Assembly: GCF_030848805.1 (NCBI RefSeq)
Contig: NC_092366.1
Span: 7,121,224 to 7,185,223, forward strand
Reading direction: 5' to 3'
DNA: 64,000 bases
Origin: Temnothorax longispinosus
Taxonomy: Eukaryota > Arthropoda > Insecta > Hymenoptera > Formicidae
The notes beneath the pieces were generated by a model that saw only the letters and a program-made list of their open reading frames with translations, was not told where the DNA came from and ran no database searches. Position 1 is the first letter of the stretch. Each line of letters opens with the position of its first letter. Positions 12,481 through 24,263 of this stretch are shown here, piece after piece. Position numbers and translations under genes: made by a program.

Positions 12481-15135
12481 GGTTTTTGCGTCGATCGATT
12501 CTTATTGAGAAATTTATTAATGGACGCTCCGTTAGCGCCTTCAAATCCTCGAAGCGTTCGAACGAAGAGGAGGCACGGCGACGCGACGCAACGACCGCGG
12601 CGCGTTTACGCGCCGAAATCGTACCGTGGCCCCGGACCCCGCGCCCCGACTTTCGGCCGACTCCAAATTCGGGAAATAACTCGCGTCGATTACCAGCAAT
12701 ATCTGGTACTGACAATGAGCGAACCTTGGCCTCTTGGCGCGCTTGGATTATATTATATACTAGCGACACGGCACTCGCACGTGTCGCAAGTATGTATACT
12801 CGGTGATCGATTTAATTGGGCGCGGTCGGGCTTTCGAGCAGCGTTGGAAATAATTAACTGGCTATTGTAATTATATCCTGCTTCTTCTGTTATATTCCAT
12901 TCGAAATCTTGAGAGATAGTTTTCTTCTTACTTAAAATAAACAGGATTCTCTTTTTGAATGGGAACGCTTTTAAACGAACGTGACATGAAAGATTTTATT
13001 ATTACACGGTACGCTGATTGAGAACAACTATCTTATATTTGAGATACAATATCTGTAACAAAGTTAAAAGTTAGAAAACACGTACAGAAACAGATGCTTT
13101 CTCAATGCTGATTGAGCTCTATTTCGTTCAAATCAGAAGCAAAATTACATTGGTGTGATTGCTACCGCGTTTTTTTACTATCGCATTCGTACGTGATTTC
13201 TGCACACTCAGACCGATGGCCCAGTTTAAAACGTAGTATAATTGAAGGCATCCTATTTCTGGTGGGATGCATTTTTAGATCGTCAAGCTGCTCCGAAAAA
13301 TCAGACGGTCGATACTCACTTTGCGCGCCGATATAATTTCCACAGCTCATTTCGCATTGACGATAATTACGTTGACATCGATTTCAGAAATAAAACGATG
13401 TAAGTTATATAAAATAACAGCAGAAAGTAGACAGTCTCGATTCATGCCGCGCGGCAGTCCACGAACTTCGAGCTATCTTGAAACTAAGATAAATTCACAA
13501 GATAGCGTGGCTCCTAGTCATATACAATTGACAAAATAAAACAAGAGGAAATATAGGACGTAATAATGAGGTCACGAACGAGCGAGATTAGTCCGTGCCT
13601 TACGTCACCGTCCACGGCCCGCGCCGTAAAGAGTTCATATGCCGTTTCTGTCATTTCGCATTCACGCCGAACGTTACTTACACGACCTATTTTTCCCTCG
13701 ATCGAACAGACACGCGACGTGTGTCTCGACCACGTGGTGCCTCTCCCTCTTCGTTATTATTACTATCGTTATTAGACAAACAGACCATTCGTTTATCTTG
13801 GAACGCGCTGCACTCCGCGAGGATGCCATGCACGCGCATCGCGAAATCAATTTGGAGAAGCGGAAATAAACTTTTTTATTTTATCTATCTCACGTTTCGT
13901 TCAATTTTTATTGCGTCGATCCCAAGTCGGAAGAACGCGCGCATTGTCAGCGGTTCGAGCCCCGATGAAGAGAATATGAGCGCCAAGGTTTGTGGGGAAG
14001 GCTCCGGAATTCAAGGTCGCATTATTAAGGAGCATGCCGAGACGGGTTTACGGATTTGTCGTTTACACGGAGCGGACACGGTCCGCTCGCGCAGCAGCGG
14101 GCCTACGTTAAAGTTGGAAAATAGCGAAAGCCGAGTTTGCCTCGCCGGAGTTTAAGCGTGAAATTCGTGGAATTTATTTGGCTTTTATACCCGTGCTCGC
14201 GCGCGCCAATGCCAATGCCGACAATGACGCGCGCGTGTTTAATCGCGATAACAGGCGCGCAATCTGCAGGTCCGCGGCAGGTGTGTCGTACCAACGGCAG
14301 GAATGCACTCCCGAGGACATTTGAGGCTTCTTTTTCTCCTTTTTCGAGGAACAGATATCTGTTCTTTCTTAAGAGCCTCTGTTTTCACATTCGCCCTTTT
14401 TCCAAAGTTATTATAATTTAAATGTGTTTACGCGTTTGAAATAATATTTTAAACATATACATTAAAAATGTTTTTAACAGAGATTTTTAGAATAAAAATG
14501 TTAAGTCCACTTTGATAGTAAAATTTATTTTTTTAAATACCATAAAAGAGGATCGTTTACATAAAATATTATAAAATAGTACAAGCCATAAAACACATAA
14601 AACACAAAAAATACAAGCACGTAAAATATAAGTAAAAGTTGTAGTGAATTTTGTGAAATAGTATATTGTATAACTAGCGGGAAAAGTGGTCGATTCTGAA
14701 TGAGTGTGAATTTGGCTTCTCGCTTCGCTCGTGCGACCATCATACTCATTTGGGTTTGATCACTCTTCCCACGAGTTGTTCATACTATTTTTTCTAACAA
14801 GAGCGTGAAACAGGCCGCTTTTCGCGCTTGTTTTACAATTTCATTTCTCCACTAGTTGAGAAATGGCTCCATTTTTCAACGCTTACGTCATCATTGCGAA
14901 ATGGATCGTTTTGCTCACTCAAAACAAGCGCGAAAAGCGGCCCATTTCACGCTTGCGTTAGGAAAAAGATATTTCATTGCTGAAAGTATCTCTCACTTTG
15001 GAGCGCTTTTTCTTTGCAGCGTTACACGACAAAATCTATCTCTCTCTGGAAATCTGGCATTTTCGAATTTTTAAATACGTGAGTAGCATACGCAAATTGA
15101 GCCTCATACGTGCATAAAGATGATCCCTCGTAAGT
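12481..15135. other. Non-coding stretch, nothing recognised
   Basis: Mixed-composition sequence without a supported gene, RNA gene or clear repeat. Open frames here have no recognisable domain and are broken up by composition changes. It is probably intron or spacer between the CpG island and the fold-back element. Confidence 0.4.
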
Positions 15136-15144
15136 GTGTGGGAC
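15136..15144. repeat. 9-bp target-site duplication, left copy
   Basis: The sequence gtgtgggac abuts the left end of the fold-back element. The identical nine bases abut the right end at 18257-18265. A 9-bp duplication is typical of Foldback and Mutator-like insertions. Confidence 0.85.
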
Positions 15145-15404
15145 GTGTGTGTGAAGCTAGCGTCTCATTTTGCGGAAACTCACAAATTATTGAGAGTTCT
15201 GACTTCCTTTTCAATAGTTCTAGAGTTCCTGCTAGTTTAAACAAATAGTTCTGGCTTTTAAAGCCAAAAAACGCGTGTGTGTGAAGCTAGCGTCTCATTT
15301 TGCGGAAACTCACAAATTATTGAGAGTTCTGACTTCCTTTTCAATAGTTCTAGAGTTCCTGCTAGTTTAAACAAATAGTTCTGGCTTTTAAAGCCAAAAA
15401 ACGC
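15145..15404. repeat. Tandem duplication of the element's 130-bp terminal segment
   Basis: The first 130 bases of the element recur head to tail starting at 15275 and appear identical by eye. The right end carries only one copy. The outer copy is therefore a left-end-specific duplication. Confidence 0.88.
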
Positions 15405-15589
15405 GTCAGTACAAACTGAGACGCTAGGTTCACGCAGCGTCTCACTTTGTCCTACACAAGTTCCACTACTGTATCTCATCAGATTTTGCGAGATCTATAG
15501 TTCTATAACAGTTCTATAAAGAGTTCTGCCATATAAAAGCAAAAAATTAATTATAAGGTACTAAAAAAAATTACAATGTAACGAGTATA

Positions 15590-17276
15590 CCGAGTTGAGA
15601 CGCCAGTTGAAATCTCGGAGTTCCGATTTATGTAAAATATTTTTCGAGTAGTTCTGAGCATATTGAAGCATTTGTTAAAGAGTTTCGAGCGTTAGAATAT
15701 TTGTGTTATATTTTAAAAAATTAATATTAACCGAAAAGTAATCATGACGGAAAACGATGAAACGCTAAGCGAAATCTCGGAGTTCCGGTTTATATAAAAT
15801 ATTTTTCGAGTAGTTCTGAACATATAGAAGCATTTTCCAAAGAGTTCCGGGCATTGGCATTGTTGTATAATTTGTAAATAAATTAATAACACTCGAAAGT
15901 CAGGAATTTATCGAAAATAGGTGAGACGCTGGCCGTATTTCGACAGTTCTGCGAGTTTTATTATAATTTTCGTACAGTTCTGAACGTGTTCTAACGTTTT
16001 CTAAAGAGTTCTGGCGATAAACATTATTTAATCATTTTTTAAATAATTTTTATCGCCCGAGAAAGACGCATTTACGGGTATATTAGTGAGACGCTGTAGG
16101 AAATCTCGGAGTTCTGGCTTATATAAAATATTTTTCGTATAGTTCTGAACATATAAAAGCAATTTCTAAACAGTTCCGGGCGTTGGCAATGTTGTAAAAT
16201 TTTTAAATAAATTAATAACGCTCGAAAGTCAGAAATTCATCGAAAATAGGTGAGACGCTGGCCGTATTTCGACAGTTCTGCGAGTTTTATTATAATTTTC
16301 GTACAGTTCTGAACGTGTTCTAACGTTTTCTAAAGAGTTCTGGCGATAAACATTATTTACTCATTTTTTAAATAATTTTTATCGCCCGAGAAAGACGCAT
16401 TTACGGGTATATGGGTGAGACGCTGTAGGAAATCTCGGAGTTCTGGCTTATATAAAATATTTTTCGTATAGTTCTGAACATATAAAAGCAATTTCTAAAG
16501 AGTTCCGGGCGTTGGCAATGTTGTAAAATTTTTAAATAAATTAATAACGCTCGAAAGTCAGGAATTTATCGAAAATAGGTGAGACGCTGGCCGTATTTCG
16601 ACAGTTCTGCGAGTTTTATTATAATTTTCGTACAGTTCTGAACGTGTTCTAACGTTTTCAAAAGAGTTCTGGCGATAAACATTATTTAATCATTTTTTAA
16701 ATAATTTTTATCGCCCGAGAAAGACGCATTACGGGTATATGGGTGAGACGCTGTAGGAAATCTCGGAGTTCTGGCTTATATAAAATATTTTTCGTTTAGT
16801 TCTGAACATATAAAAGCAATTTCTAAAGAGTTCCGGGCGTTGGCAATGTTGTAAAATTTTTAAATAAATTAATAACGCTCGAAAGTCAGAAATTTATCGA
16901 AAATAGGTGAGACGCTGGCCGTATTTCGACAGTTCTGTTTTCGAGTTTTATTATAATTTTCGTACAGTTCTGAACGTGTTCTAACGTTTTCTAAAGAGTT
17001 CTGGCGATAAACATTATTTAATCATTTTTTAAATAATTTTTATCGCCCGAGAAAGACGCATTTACGGGTATATGGGTGAGACGCTGTAGGAAATCTCGGA
17101 GTTCTGGCTTATATAAAATATTTTTCGTTTAGTTCTGAACATATAGAAGCATTTTCCAAAGAGTTCCGGGCATTGGCATTGTTGTATAATTTGTAAATAA
17201 ATTAATAACACTCGAAAGTCAGGAATTCATCGAAAATAGGTGAGACGCTAGCCGTATTTCGACAGTTCTGCGAATC
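15590..17276. repeat. Internal array of ~164-bp monomers in alternating A/B order
   Basis: Units start with g(t/a)gagacgc at about 15594, 15755, 15922, 16086, 16250, 16415, 16579, 16743, 16907, 17076 and 17243. A-type units continue with aaatctcggagttctggc. B-type units continue with ggccgtatttcgacagttct. Both share agttctg motifs and a ctaaagagttc core, so A and B are diverged copies of one monomer. From 15922 they alternate B-A-B-A, giving a higher-order period of about 328-333 bp. The right arm holds only four units (A1, A2, B, A). The last left B unit is cut at the arm junction. Confidence 0.85.
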
Positions 17277-18256
17277 TCACCTATTTTCGATAAATTCCTG
17301 ACTTTCGAGCGTTATTAATTTATTTAAAAATTTTACAACATTGCCACCGCCCGGAACTCTTTAGAAATTGCTTTTATATGTTCAGAACTAAACGAAAAAT
17401 ATTTTATATAAGCCAGAACTCCGAGATTTCCTACAACGTCTCACCCATATACCCGTAAATGCGTCTTTCTCGGGCGATAAAAATTATTTAAAAAATGATT
17501 AAATAATGTTTATCGCCAGAACTCTTTAGAAAACGTTAGAACACGTTCAGAACTGTACGAAAATTATAATAAAACTCGCAGAACTGTCGAAATACGGCCA
17601 GCGTCTCACCTATTTTCGATGAATTCCTGACTTTCGAGTGTTATTAATTTATTTACAAATTATACAACAATGCCAATGCCCGGAACTCTTTGGAAAATGC
17701 TTCTATATGTTCAGAACTACTCGAAAAATATTTTATATAAACCGGAACTCCGAGATTTCGCTTAGCGTTTCATCGTTTTCCGTCATGATTACTTTTCGGT
17801 TAATATTAATTTTTTAAAATATAACACAAATATTCTAACGCTCGGAACTCTTTAACAAATGCTTCAATATGCTCAGAACTACTCGAAAAATATTTTACAT
17901 AAATCGGAACTCCGAGATTTCAACTGGCGTCTCAACTCGGTATACTCGTTACATTGTAATTTTTTTTAGTACCTTATAATTAATTTTTTTGCTTTTATAT
18001 GGCAGAACTCTTTATAGAACTGTTATAGAACTATAGATCTCGTAAAATCTGATGAGATACAGTAGTGGAACTTGTGTAGGACAAAGTGAGACGCTGCGTG
18101 AACCTAGCGTCTCAGTTTGTACTGACGCGTTTTTTGGCTTTAAAAGCCAGAACTATTTGTTTAAACTAGCAGGAACTCTAGAACTATTGAAAAGGAAGTC
18201 AGAACTCTCAATAATTTGTGAGTTTCCGCAAAATGAGACGCTAGCTTCACACACAC

Positions 18257-18265
18257 GTGTGGGAC
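18257..18265. repeat. 9-bp target-site duplication, right copy
   Basis: gtgtgggac directly after the right terminus, identical to the copy at 15136-15144. The match defines the insertion boundaries to the base. Confidence 0.85.
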
Positions 18266-20180
18266 GGTAACACGATACTTTGTCCTAAGCTTGTCGATCA
18301 GGGTGGCGACGATATCCTGCGAGGATAAGGAGGAGGAAACACCAGTATATCCCGTTCTGTGTTGCGATCCGATTTGTGGGCACTCATTGTCAGCTTTTTT
18401 AGCTCTCCGCTTCGGGAATATGAGACGCGCGCGTTTCAGCTTTAATATCCGCGTGTTCTGGCCTCTCTTACCTCCTTCTCCTCCTCCTCCTCCGGGCCTC
18501 CATCCTACGGGGAACGTCAAACCTCAGAGATTTTCCCCGCAAAGTGGCAACGTGTGGCATCGTATTCACGCGTTAACCGCAACGACTCGTTTCCTCGTCT
18601 CTTTCTTGACTGGCGGTATCGACGGCGGCGGCGATAATTCTATCTCCTCGTGTAAATCACATATTAACACACTTCGCAAGCAGGATCGCGTGCACGCGCG
18701 AAAGGAGCAAGAATCGCGCGTAAAGCCGACAATTACGAGCAACATTTTGCGCGGGGGAGTTTCAAACGGTTTTGGCGAGGATACGTAATAATATGATATA
18801 TAAATCTACGATAAAAATAGATAAATGCAGATTTCAAGTAAATACAGCTTTAGCTCGGGAATCGACGAAGAGGAGAGCTAGCGAATCGTAGTAAGCAAGA
18901 ATTTACGTTCCTGAGATTTGGATAAAAAAATCTTCTTTGGACGCTTTTAGTTATTATTCATTCTACGTATCGTGAATTTTTATTTATCACGCAATTAGAA
19001 TTAACCGCGCGGATTTTGCGTTTTGTGTTGTTTTTTTTTCTTTTTTGAACGACTCCCGCCGGGGTGTTTGTGTTGTAACACATTTTAAACGTTGGCGTGA
19101 GGCCAAATTGCGCGCGGCTTTAAGCCGCACACCATGGAATTATCTTCCCGGCGTGTGCGGTCGCACGGTATGTCGTTTTGCAATTTTCTCTCCTTTCTCA
19201 CAATTCTTCTTTGCGTTCTCTCTTTACCTTTGCCCGATCCTGTGGCCGGCGCGTCGCTCTCCTCCTCACTCGTACTTTCTCATCTCCCGAAGCAGCCGCA
19301 TCCGTTCGAAAACGGATTCGCGATTTTCTCTACGAGATAGTGATAGAGATAGAACCGGCTCTATTAATGTCAACTGCGACGCTAATAGCAGTTAATTAAA
19401 ATGTCCATCACTGTCCATATTGTAATTCGAGTTGTAATTAGTAGTAGGAGTCAATAAATCGATTAAACTGCGGTAGAGATTAAGGATCGACGATAATGAC
19501 ACATCGCGCAAAGATATATGCTTCTTCATGATTTTATCTTATTAGATATTTTTTATACGCAGAATGCGACGAGAGGGAAAAGTTGTCATTTATTTTCCAC
19601 ACACCAAGGTATAAGTAATTCGTCAAAATACCTTTATTCTTAACCGCGCAGCGTTCGTTTCGAAATGATCTCGATACCGCGACGTTTTCGTCAAAGAAAT
19701 ACCGACTTAGGGAATCATTATATAATGGTAATTAAAAGAATATCTGACAGTTTTGAAACCACTTGTCCAATCTCCTGAGTTTAATCTTCTGGGATTGTCG
19801 GATGAGCATGCAAAGATAAGAACGGAGTACGCACGATAGTTTTGTGTGCGTAAAAGATACGCTAATTCCTGTCTAATGAAGCCAGCTGAATGGCCGCCGG
19901 TTTTTACGCGCGCCGCTCGTTTTTCGAGCTACCTTGTGCACCCAAATTCCTCAGGCAGTTTCCGCCTCGTCTCTCGAGGAATGACATGCCGTTCATTCGT
20001 GATCCACCGCGTAGTCTATCAAGCCCTGGCCTGCCTACCTGCCTCTTCCACCTGTTTTCTCGAGAGCGACACGACCCGCCAGCAGGTATAACAGCGAACT
20101 CGGATCGCTCTTCGTTACACGCGATTCCGCGAAACAGCGGTGGATAGAGCAAAACCGTCACGGACACCGTCGCTGGTCAG
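18266..20180. other. Non-coding stretch with one signal-peptide-like small ORF
   Basis: No gene with recognisable homology. The one frame worth noting is 19134-19340 (+), 68 codons from caccATGG. Its second Met begins a peptide resembling a secretion signal (MSFCNFLSFLTILLCVLSLP). The local pyrimidine bias produces Leu/Ser/Phe-rich frames by chance, so I do not call it a gene. Confidence 0.35.
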
Positions 20181-20189
20181 CAGCGCGGA

Positions 20190-21300
20190 GAGAAAAAAGG
20201 AGGAAGGAAGGAAGGAAGGAAGATAGATAGAAGAAGAGGAGCCGAGGATCTCGTCAACGCGGAGTAGTGACTCTCTGTAAATGATTGAGAGCGCTCGTCG
20301 AGCGTTTCTTGTGTGCCATAATGCAAGCAAGAGCGATCGCGGCCATCATCAGAGAGAGGCAGAGAGGCAGTGAGAGGAAGAGAGAGAGGCGAAGAAGACA
20401 GAGAGGAAGCTGGCCATAGACAGGCAAGACAGAGAAAGTCAGGCAGGCAGAGAGACGACGCGGCATCGGGACGAAATAAGGAGAGAGAAACGAGAAACGG
20501 GCAGGCGGGAAGGGCCCGTTGCGAGGCCCTAGCCGCGTCCATTCAGCAGGCACCTGCCACGTTAAATTCAGTGGGTCCGGGCGCGTATGTGTAGGGTCGG
20601 TCCGCGTCGGGAAGAGCGAGGAGTACAAACGCGCACAGGGCGGAAGGGTATGAGAGTATACGGGTAGGTAAAGGAGCGGCGGAAGAGGGGGTGAACGCAG
20701 TGAGAGGGAAGAGGTTGGACCTACGGTCGCGGCGAAGAAGGAAAGAGGAAGAAGAAGATGAAGAAGAAGAAGAAGGGCCCCTCTCGGTATATACATCTCT
20801 CTTACATCACTGCGCTCTCACATCGTTCCTCTAACCATATAGCGGCCGCGGCGGTCCAACGGAAGAAAAAAAGAAAAGATATCACGCCGATAGCATAACC
20901 CCTTCCTAACCCTTTCAGCCCCCCCTTCTCTTTCGCTTGCTCCTTTATAGGGCCCCGTTGCGCTCGTTATACGAACACTATCCTTGTCTCGTCGACGCGA
21001 GGCCTCTTCTCCCTTTCCTCGGGTCCCCTCTTTCTTCTTTCTTTCTCTCTCTCTCTTTCCCACCCTTCCTCTTTTTTTTTTTCGTTCCCTTGCGATTCGC
21101 CACGTCGATCCCTTCAGCCGCCCTTACATCCCTTCGTTCTTTTCTCCCGAAGTTGCAGGCATGCGAGCCAACTGTACCTTGCAACTGTTATCTAGGCAAC
21201 GACCTTGCCTTCTCCTCTCTTTCTCTCTCTTTCTCCTTCTCCTTCTCTCCCTTCTTCTCTTTCTCTTTTTCTTGCCCTCTCGTCGCCACGTCGAGGCCCG
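20190..21300. repeat. Purine-rich then pyrimidine-rich low-complexity block
   Basis: The + strand is dominated by GA/AGG runs from about 20190 to 20780, then by CT/TC runs from about 20890 to 21300. The switch occurs near 20830. Long open frames on both strands (for example 20254-20796 minus) are Leu/Ser/Pro- or Arg/Glu-rich artefacts of this composition. Confidence 0.7.
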
Positions 21301-21320
21301 AGTCCACGACTGGACCTCGG

Positions 21321-21347
21321 TGTACGTACGTACGGTACGTACGTACA
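21321..21347. repeat. Perfect TACG palindrome
   Basis: Two 13-base arms (tgtacgtacgtac and its reverse complement) flank a single g. It is a short alternating purine-pyrimidine palindrome with no recognisable role. Confidence 0.85.
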
Positions 21348-21429
21348 TACACTGGCACTGGCGCGAGGCGCAAGTTCATCGGTCCGCGGTCGGAAAATCA
21401 TTGACCTTGGCGCGGATCTAGCCGCACTG

Positions 21430-24189
21430 GATGATCTGTCTCCCTCCCTCTTTCGCCGGTGGCTATTTACGCCGATCGTCCGTTACGTGAAAACGGAAAT
21501 GTTCCAAGTGTTGCTCCATACTTACTGCAGCGTCAATTCATCCGTGATGCTGCACGATAATATTGAACGATCGAGGGTTAAAACACGTTTGTTTTTGCAA
21601 CGTTGCACAGCGTGCAACGAAACTGGATGTTGAAACTGGTATGATTTTACGACGCGTATATGTGTCTAGATATATGATTCTCTTTTAGTTTGTTGAAATT
21701 TGATAAATCAAAAGACTAATATTGAATGACTTCTTCAAGAAACACTTTTTTTCGAATTTAGGGAGTCCTGTATTTGATTTTTTGAAAGAAGAATCGTTCT
21801 CGTAACGCTCACGATAATTCCAACGAGTTCGCCCTTAAAGGACAATGAAAATAAATTTCGGGAACGACGACATGTTACGAGCGTATTTATGGTGCCCCCT
21901 CGCGCGTCGGTAATTTAAGCACTTGGCCCATACAAGATACACGGTCATTAGGTGTTCTGAAAGAAACCTGTCTGTAAAGGCCAGATTCCATCGGCTCTCC
22001 AATCAGAAATATTAGACGTCGCCTTGTGGATTGCGTTATAACGTTATGGCGACACGTCTTCCGGGAATCACATTGCCATACGCTAGGAGATCATTAAACG
22101 CGACTCCGCAAGTCTTTGCGAGATGTATCAAGTAGCGCCTGAATATATCCCATATTTTTAGATTTATAGAAGTGAAAATTGTAAGTAAGAAGCAAGGAGT
22201 TGGTATACAAAAATATACCATCCATCGTAAAGAAACATCGTTAATTTTATTGAGAACATAGATAAAGTAATTTGGGAAATTTGCAAACGCGAATGAATGT
22301 GTGTTCGATCCGCGCGAGTTAAAGCGAAAGCAACATTATGAATATTTACCTACAAATTCGAACAAATATTGAGATTGTCGGTTATATTAACTGATTGATA
22401 ACGGAAGTTTGAAAATAATCTGCAAGCGTTAAATAAATGGCGTCATAATTCGATTGTACATTAAGTGAAATAGAAATACACGCGTATTTCTATTTCCTTA
22501 AAGGGATCCCTTTGAGGGATCTATTTATCTCGTAAATATCGATCGCCGGATGCGATACTGCCAGGAGAGCCGGTCGCCGGTCGTCGGCCGCGAACGCCGA
22601 CGGGAAATAAAAAGGAGGAAAACGAAGCCGCGACCGCGATGGAAGACGACGAAGTCGTGAAATTGGATAAGAACGGTGCGCATAGGACTTCGGTCGTACC
22701 CGGGGAAACCTCACACGCGCACGTAATCCCATAATTTCGCTGACCGCGCCGCGAGCGCTGAAACAATATCTCGCGAAGTCTGCAAGTGAAACACTGACAA
22801 AATACTAAATTAATTTAATTAATTCCTAATTTTCTAGGAAACACATTCTGTGTTGTAATGATATATTTTTATGCTTTTATATAAATATTTTTTTACGAAA
22901 TTGATTCTTCCAGTTGAGCCTTCCAGAAAATAAAATGTCAACTCCATAAAATACAAAGTAGACAAAGATGGAATTATAAACTAATCACGTATGATACCAA
23001 AATTAAAAAATTAAAAATGAAGTCGATCGGTGTGTTTGATGGTCTCTAAGTGGTTCAACTCTTTACCAACATTGGTTACATTTTTTTTTATTGCCGGATG
23101 TTTCTGCTAAGGTTTTACTGAAATATTTGTTTTATGTAAGATGGAGTTTGATAGAAATTTGATGTTAGATTGCCCAACGAGATTGATTCAACGTTGAAAG
23201 TTGAAAGGCGTCTATAATCAATACAGGAACTTGCAAGCTAGTAATCAATGCGACGCGAATGTCCATTCCGGTTTTAGAAATGTTCGCTACCCGAGCGAAA
23301 CGATGGGAATGACGATTAATGATGTCAATGGCATCGTGTCGATAATACCCTGGTTGCCGCTAATAAGCGACTTCCTCAAACCGCGCTTCTCTCTGTTTCC
23401 ATGCAAATCACGCGACCGCAAATAAACACGCGACGCACGAGTCAGAGAACTTAAATACATCTCGTATTAGTCTAGCGATCCGCGCCGCGCAGCTGGAGTC
23501 CGTACGTCGTTTCTACTTTGTACAATCACGAACGACGAATGTCTTTACCGATTATCTCGATGTGTCCACCGATTAATGCTTTGGCGATGAATAAGTAATC
23601 AATTTACCAAGCAAATGAGCACGTCGAATAATGTATAATAACCATTGCAGCTCTCGACGTAAGAATAATGATAGATACGCTCTTGATGAAGAAGTCTCAT
23701 CATGTAATAAAAATAAAAGATAAGAGTCGCGGAAAAAACTATTAAATTATTATAATGTTGCAATAGTAGTCTTAGCTAAAAGAAATGAGTCAACGTTTGC
23801 TTTTCGGAATTCGTCGTTCATATATGGCTTGTTCTATATTTAAAAGAGTACTAAGAGGATTCTTAGAAATTTAGCTTATTGCGTTAAGAAAGAGCTAGGA
23901 GATAGATCAATTTTAAGAGCGTAAAAGTAGCAACGTGTTAGTGGAATTTGAAAGGAGTAAGAGTCAAATATCAAAAATACGAAATCGTTTTCTGTGATTC
24001 TGCAGACCGTTATTTTGTCAAAATTCGACATTGCGCGCGTTTTTCGTGAGTATGTTTTACCGGAATCCCACTCATCACGTGCGCAGTTATCGATGCGACG
24101 GCGATGCGCTTTCTGCCGTGAACGGCAGGCTGGACGTCCGGAATGCGAGCGGAACCCGTTTCTATGAGTCAAGCCTGACTATTGACAAC

Positions 24190-24190
<1 letters not shown>
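21430..24190. other. Non-coding stretch
   Basis: AT-rich to mixed sequence without a supported gene. It contains one short perfect palindrome at 22467-22496. Nothing else stood out. Confidence 0.4.
22467..22496. repeat. Perfect 13-bp inverted repeat, 4-base spacer
   Basis: gaaatagaaatac and its exact reverse complement flank acgc. It could extrude as a hairpin or bind a dimeric factor. No neighbouring gene explains it. Confidence 0.85.

Positions 24191-24193
<3 letters not shown>

Positions 24194-24261
<68 letters not shown>
24194..24261. repeat. (GA)n microsatellite
   Basis: About 34 GA dinucleotides without interruption. It creates spurious Arg-Glu frames on the + strand and Ser-Leu frames on the other strand. 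Confidence 0.97.

Positions 24262-24263
<2 letters not shown>

Larger units (their letters stand above)
15145..18256. mobile_element. Fold-back (long-inverted-repeat) DNA transposon, non-autonomous
   Basis: A 3112-bp element whose right part is the reverse complement of its left part, with perfect 9-bp target duplications. The ends read gtgtgtgtgaagctagcgtc inward on each strand. The left arm is 15145-17276 (2132 bp) and the right arm is 17277-18256 (980 bp). They meet almost directly at 17276/17277, so the element is nearly all inverted repeat. The two arms even encode the same open frame (MRYSSGTCVGQSETLREPSV...) on opposite strands at 15258-15479 and 18052-18270, showing near-identity over more than 200 bp. 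The left arm is longer because its terminal 130 bp is duplicated and its internal tandem array is expanded. No transposase-like frame is present, so movement would need an enzyme in trans. Foldback/Mutator affinity is inferred from TSD length and architecture only. High arm identity suggests recent origin or ongoing homogenisation. Confidence 0.9.

Noticed and set aside
13940..13972. ggttcgagcccc, resembling a tRNA T-arm
   Set aside because: No acceptor stem, D-arm or anticodon arm can be folded around it.
15258..15479. 73- and 72-codon mirrored frames of the fold-back arms (also 18052-18270)
   Set aside because: They are identical because the arms are inverted copies. The frame is short, without a domain, and lies in repeat-motif DNA. 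Useful as evidence of arm identity, not as a gene.
20254..20796. 180-codon frame on the minus strand
   Set aside because: Wholly Leu/Ser/Pro, produced by a GA-rich strand read in reverse. The complementary frames are equally open.
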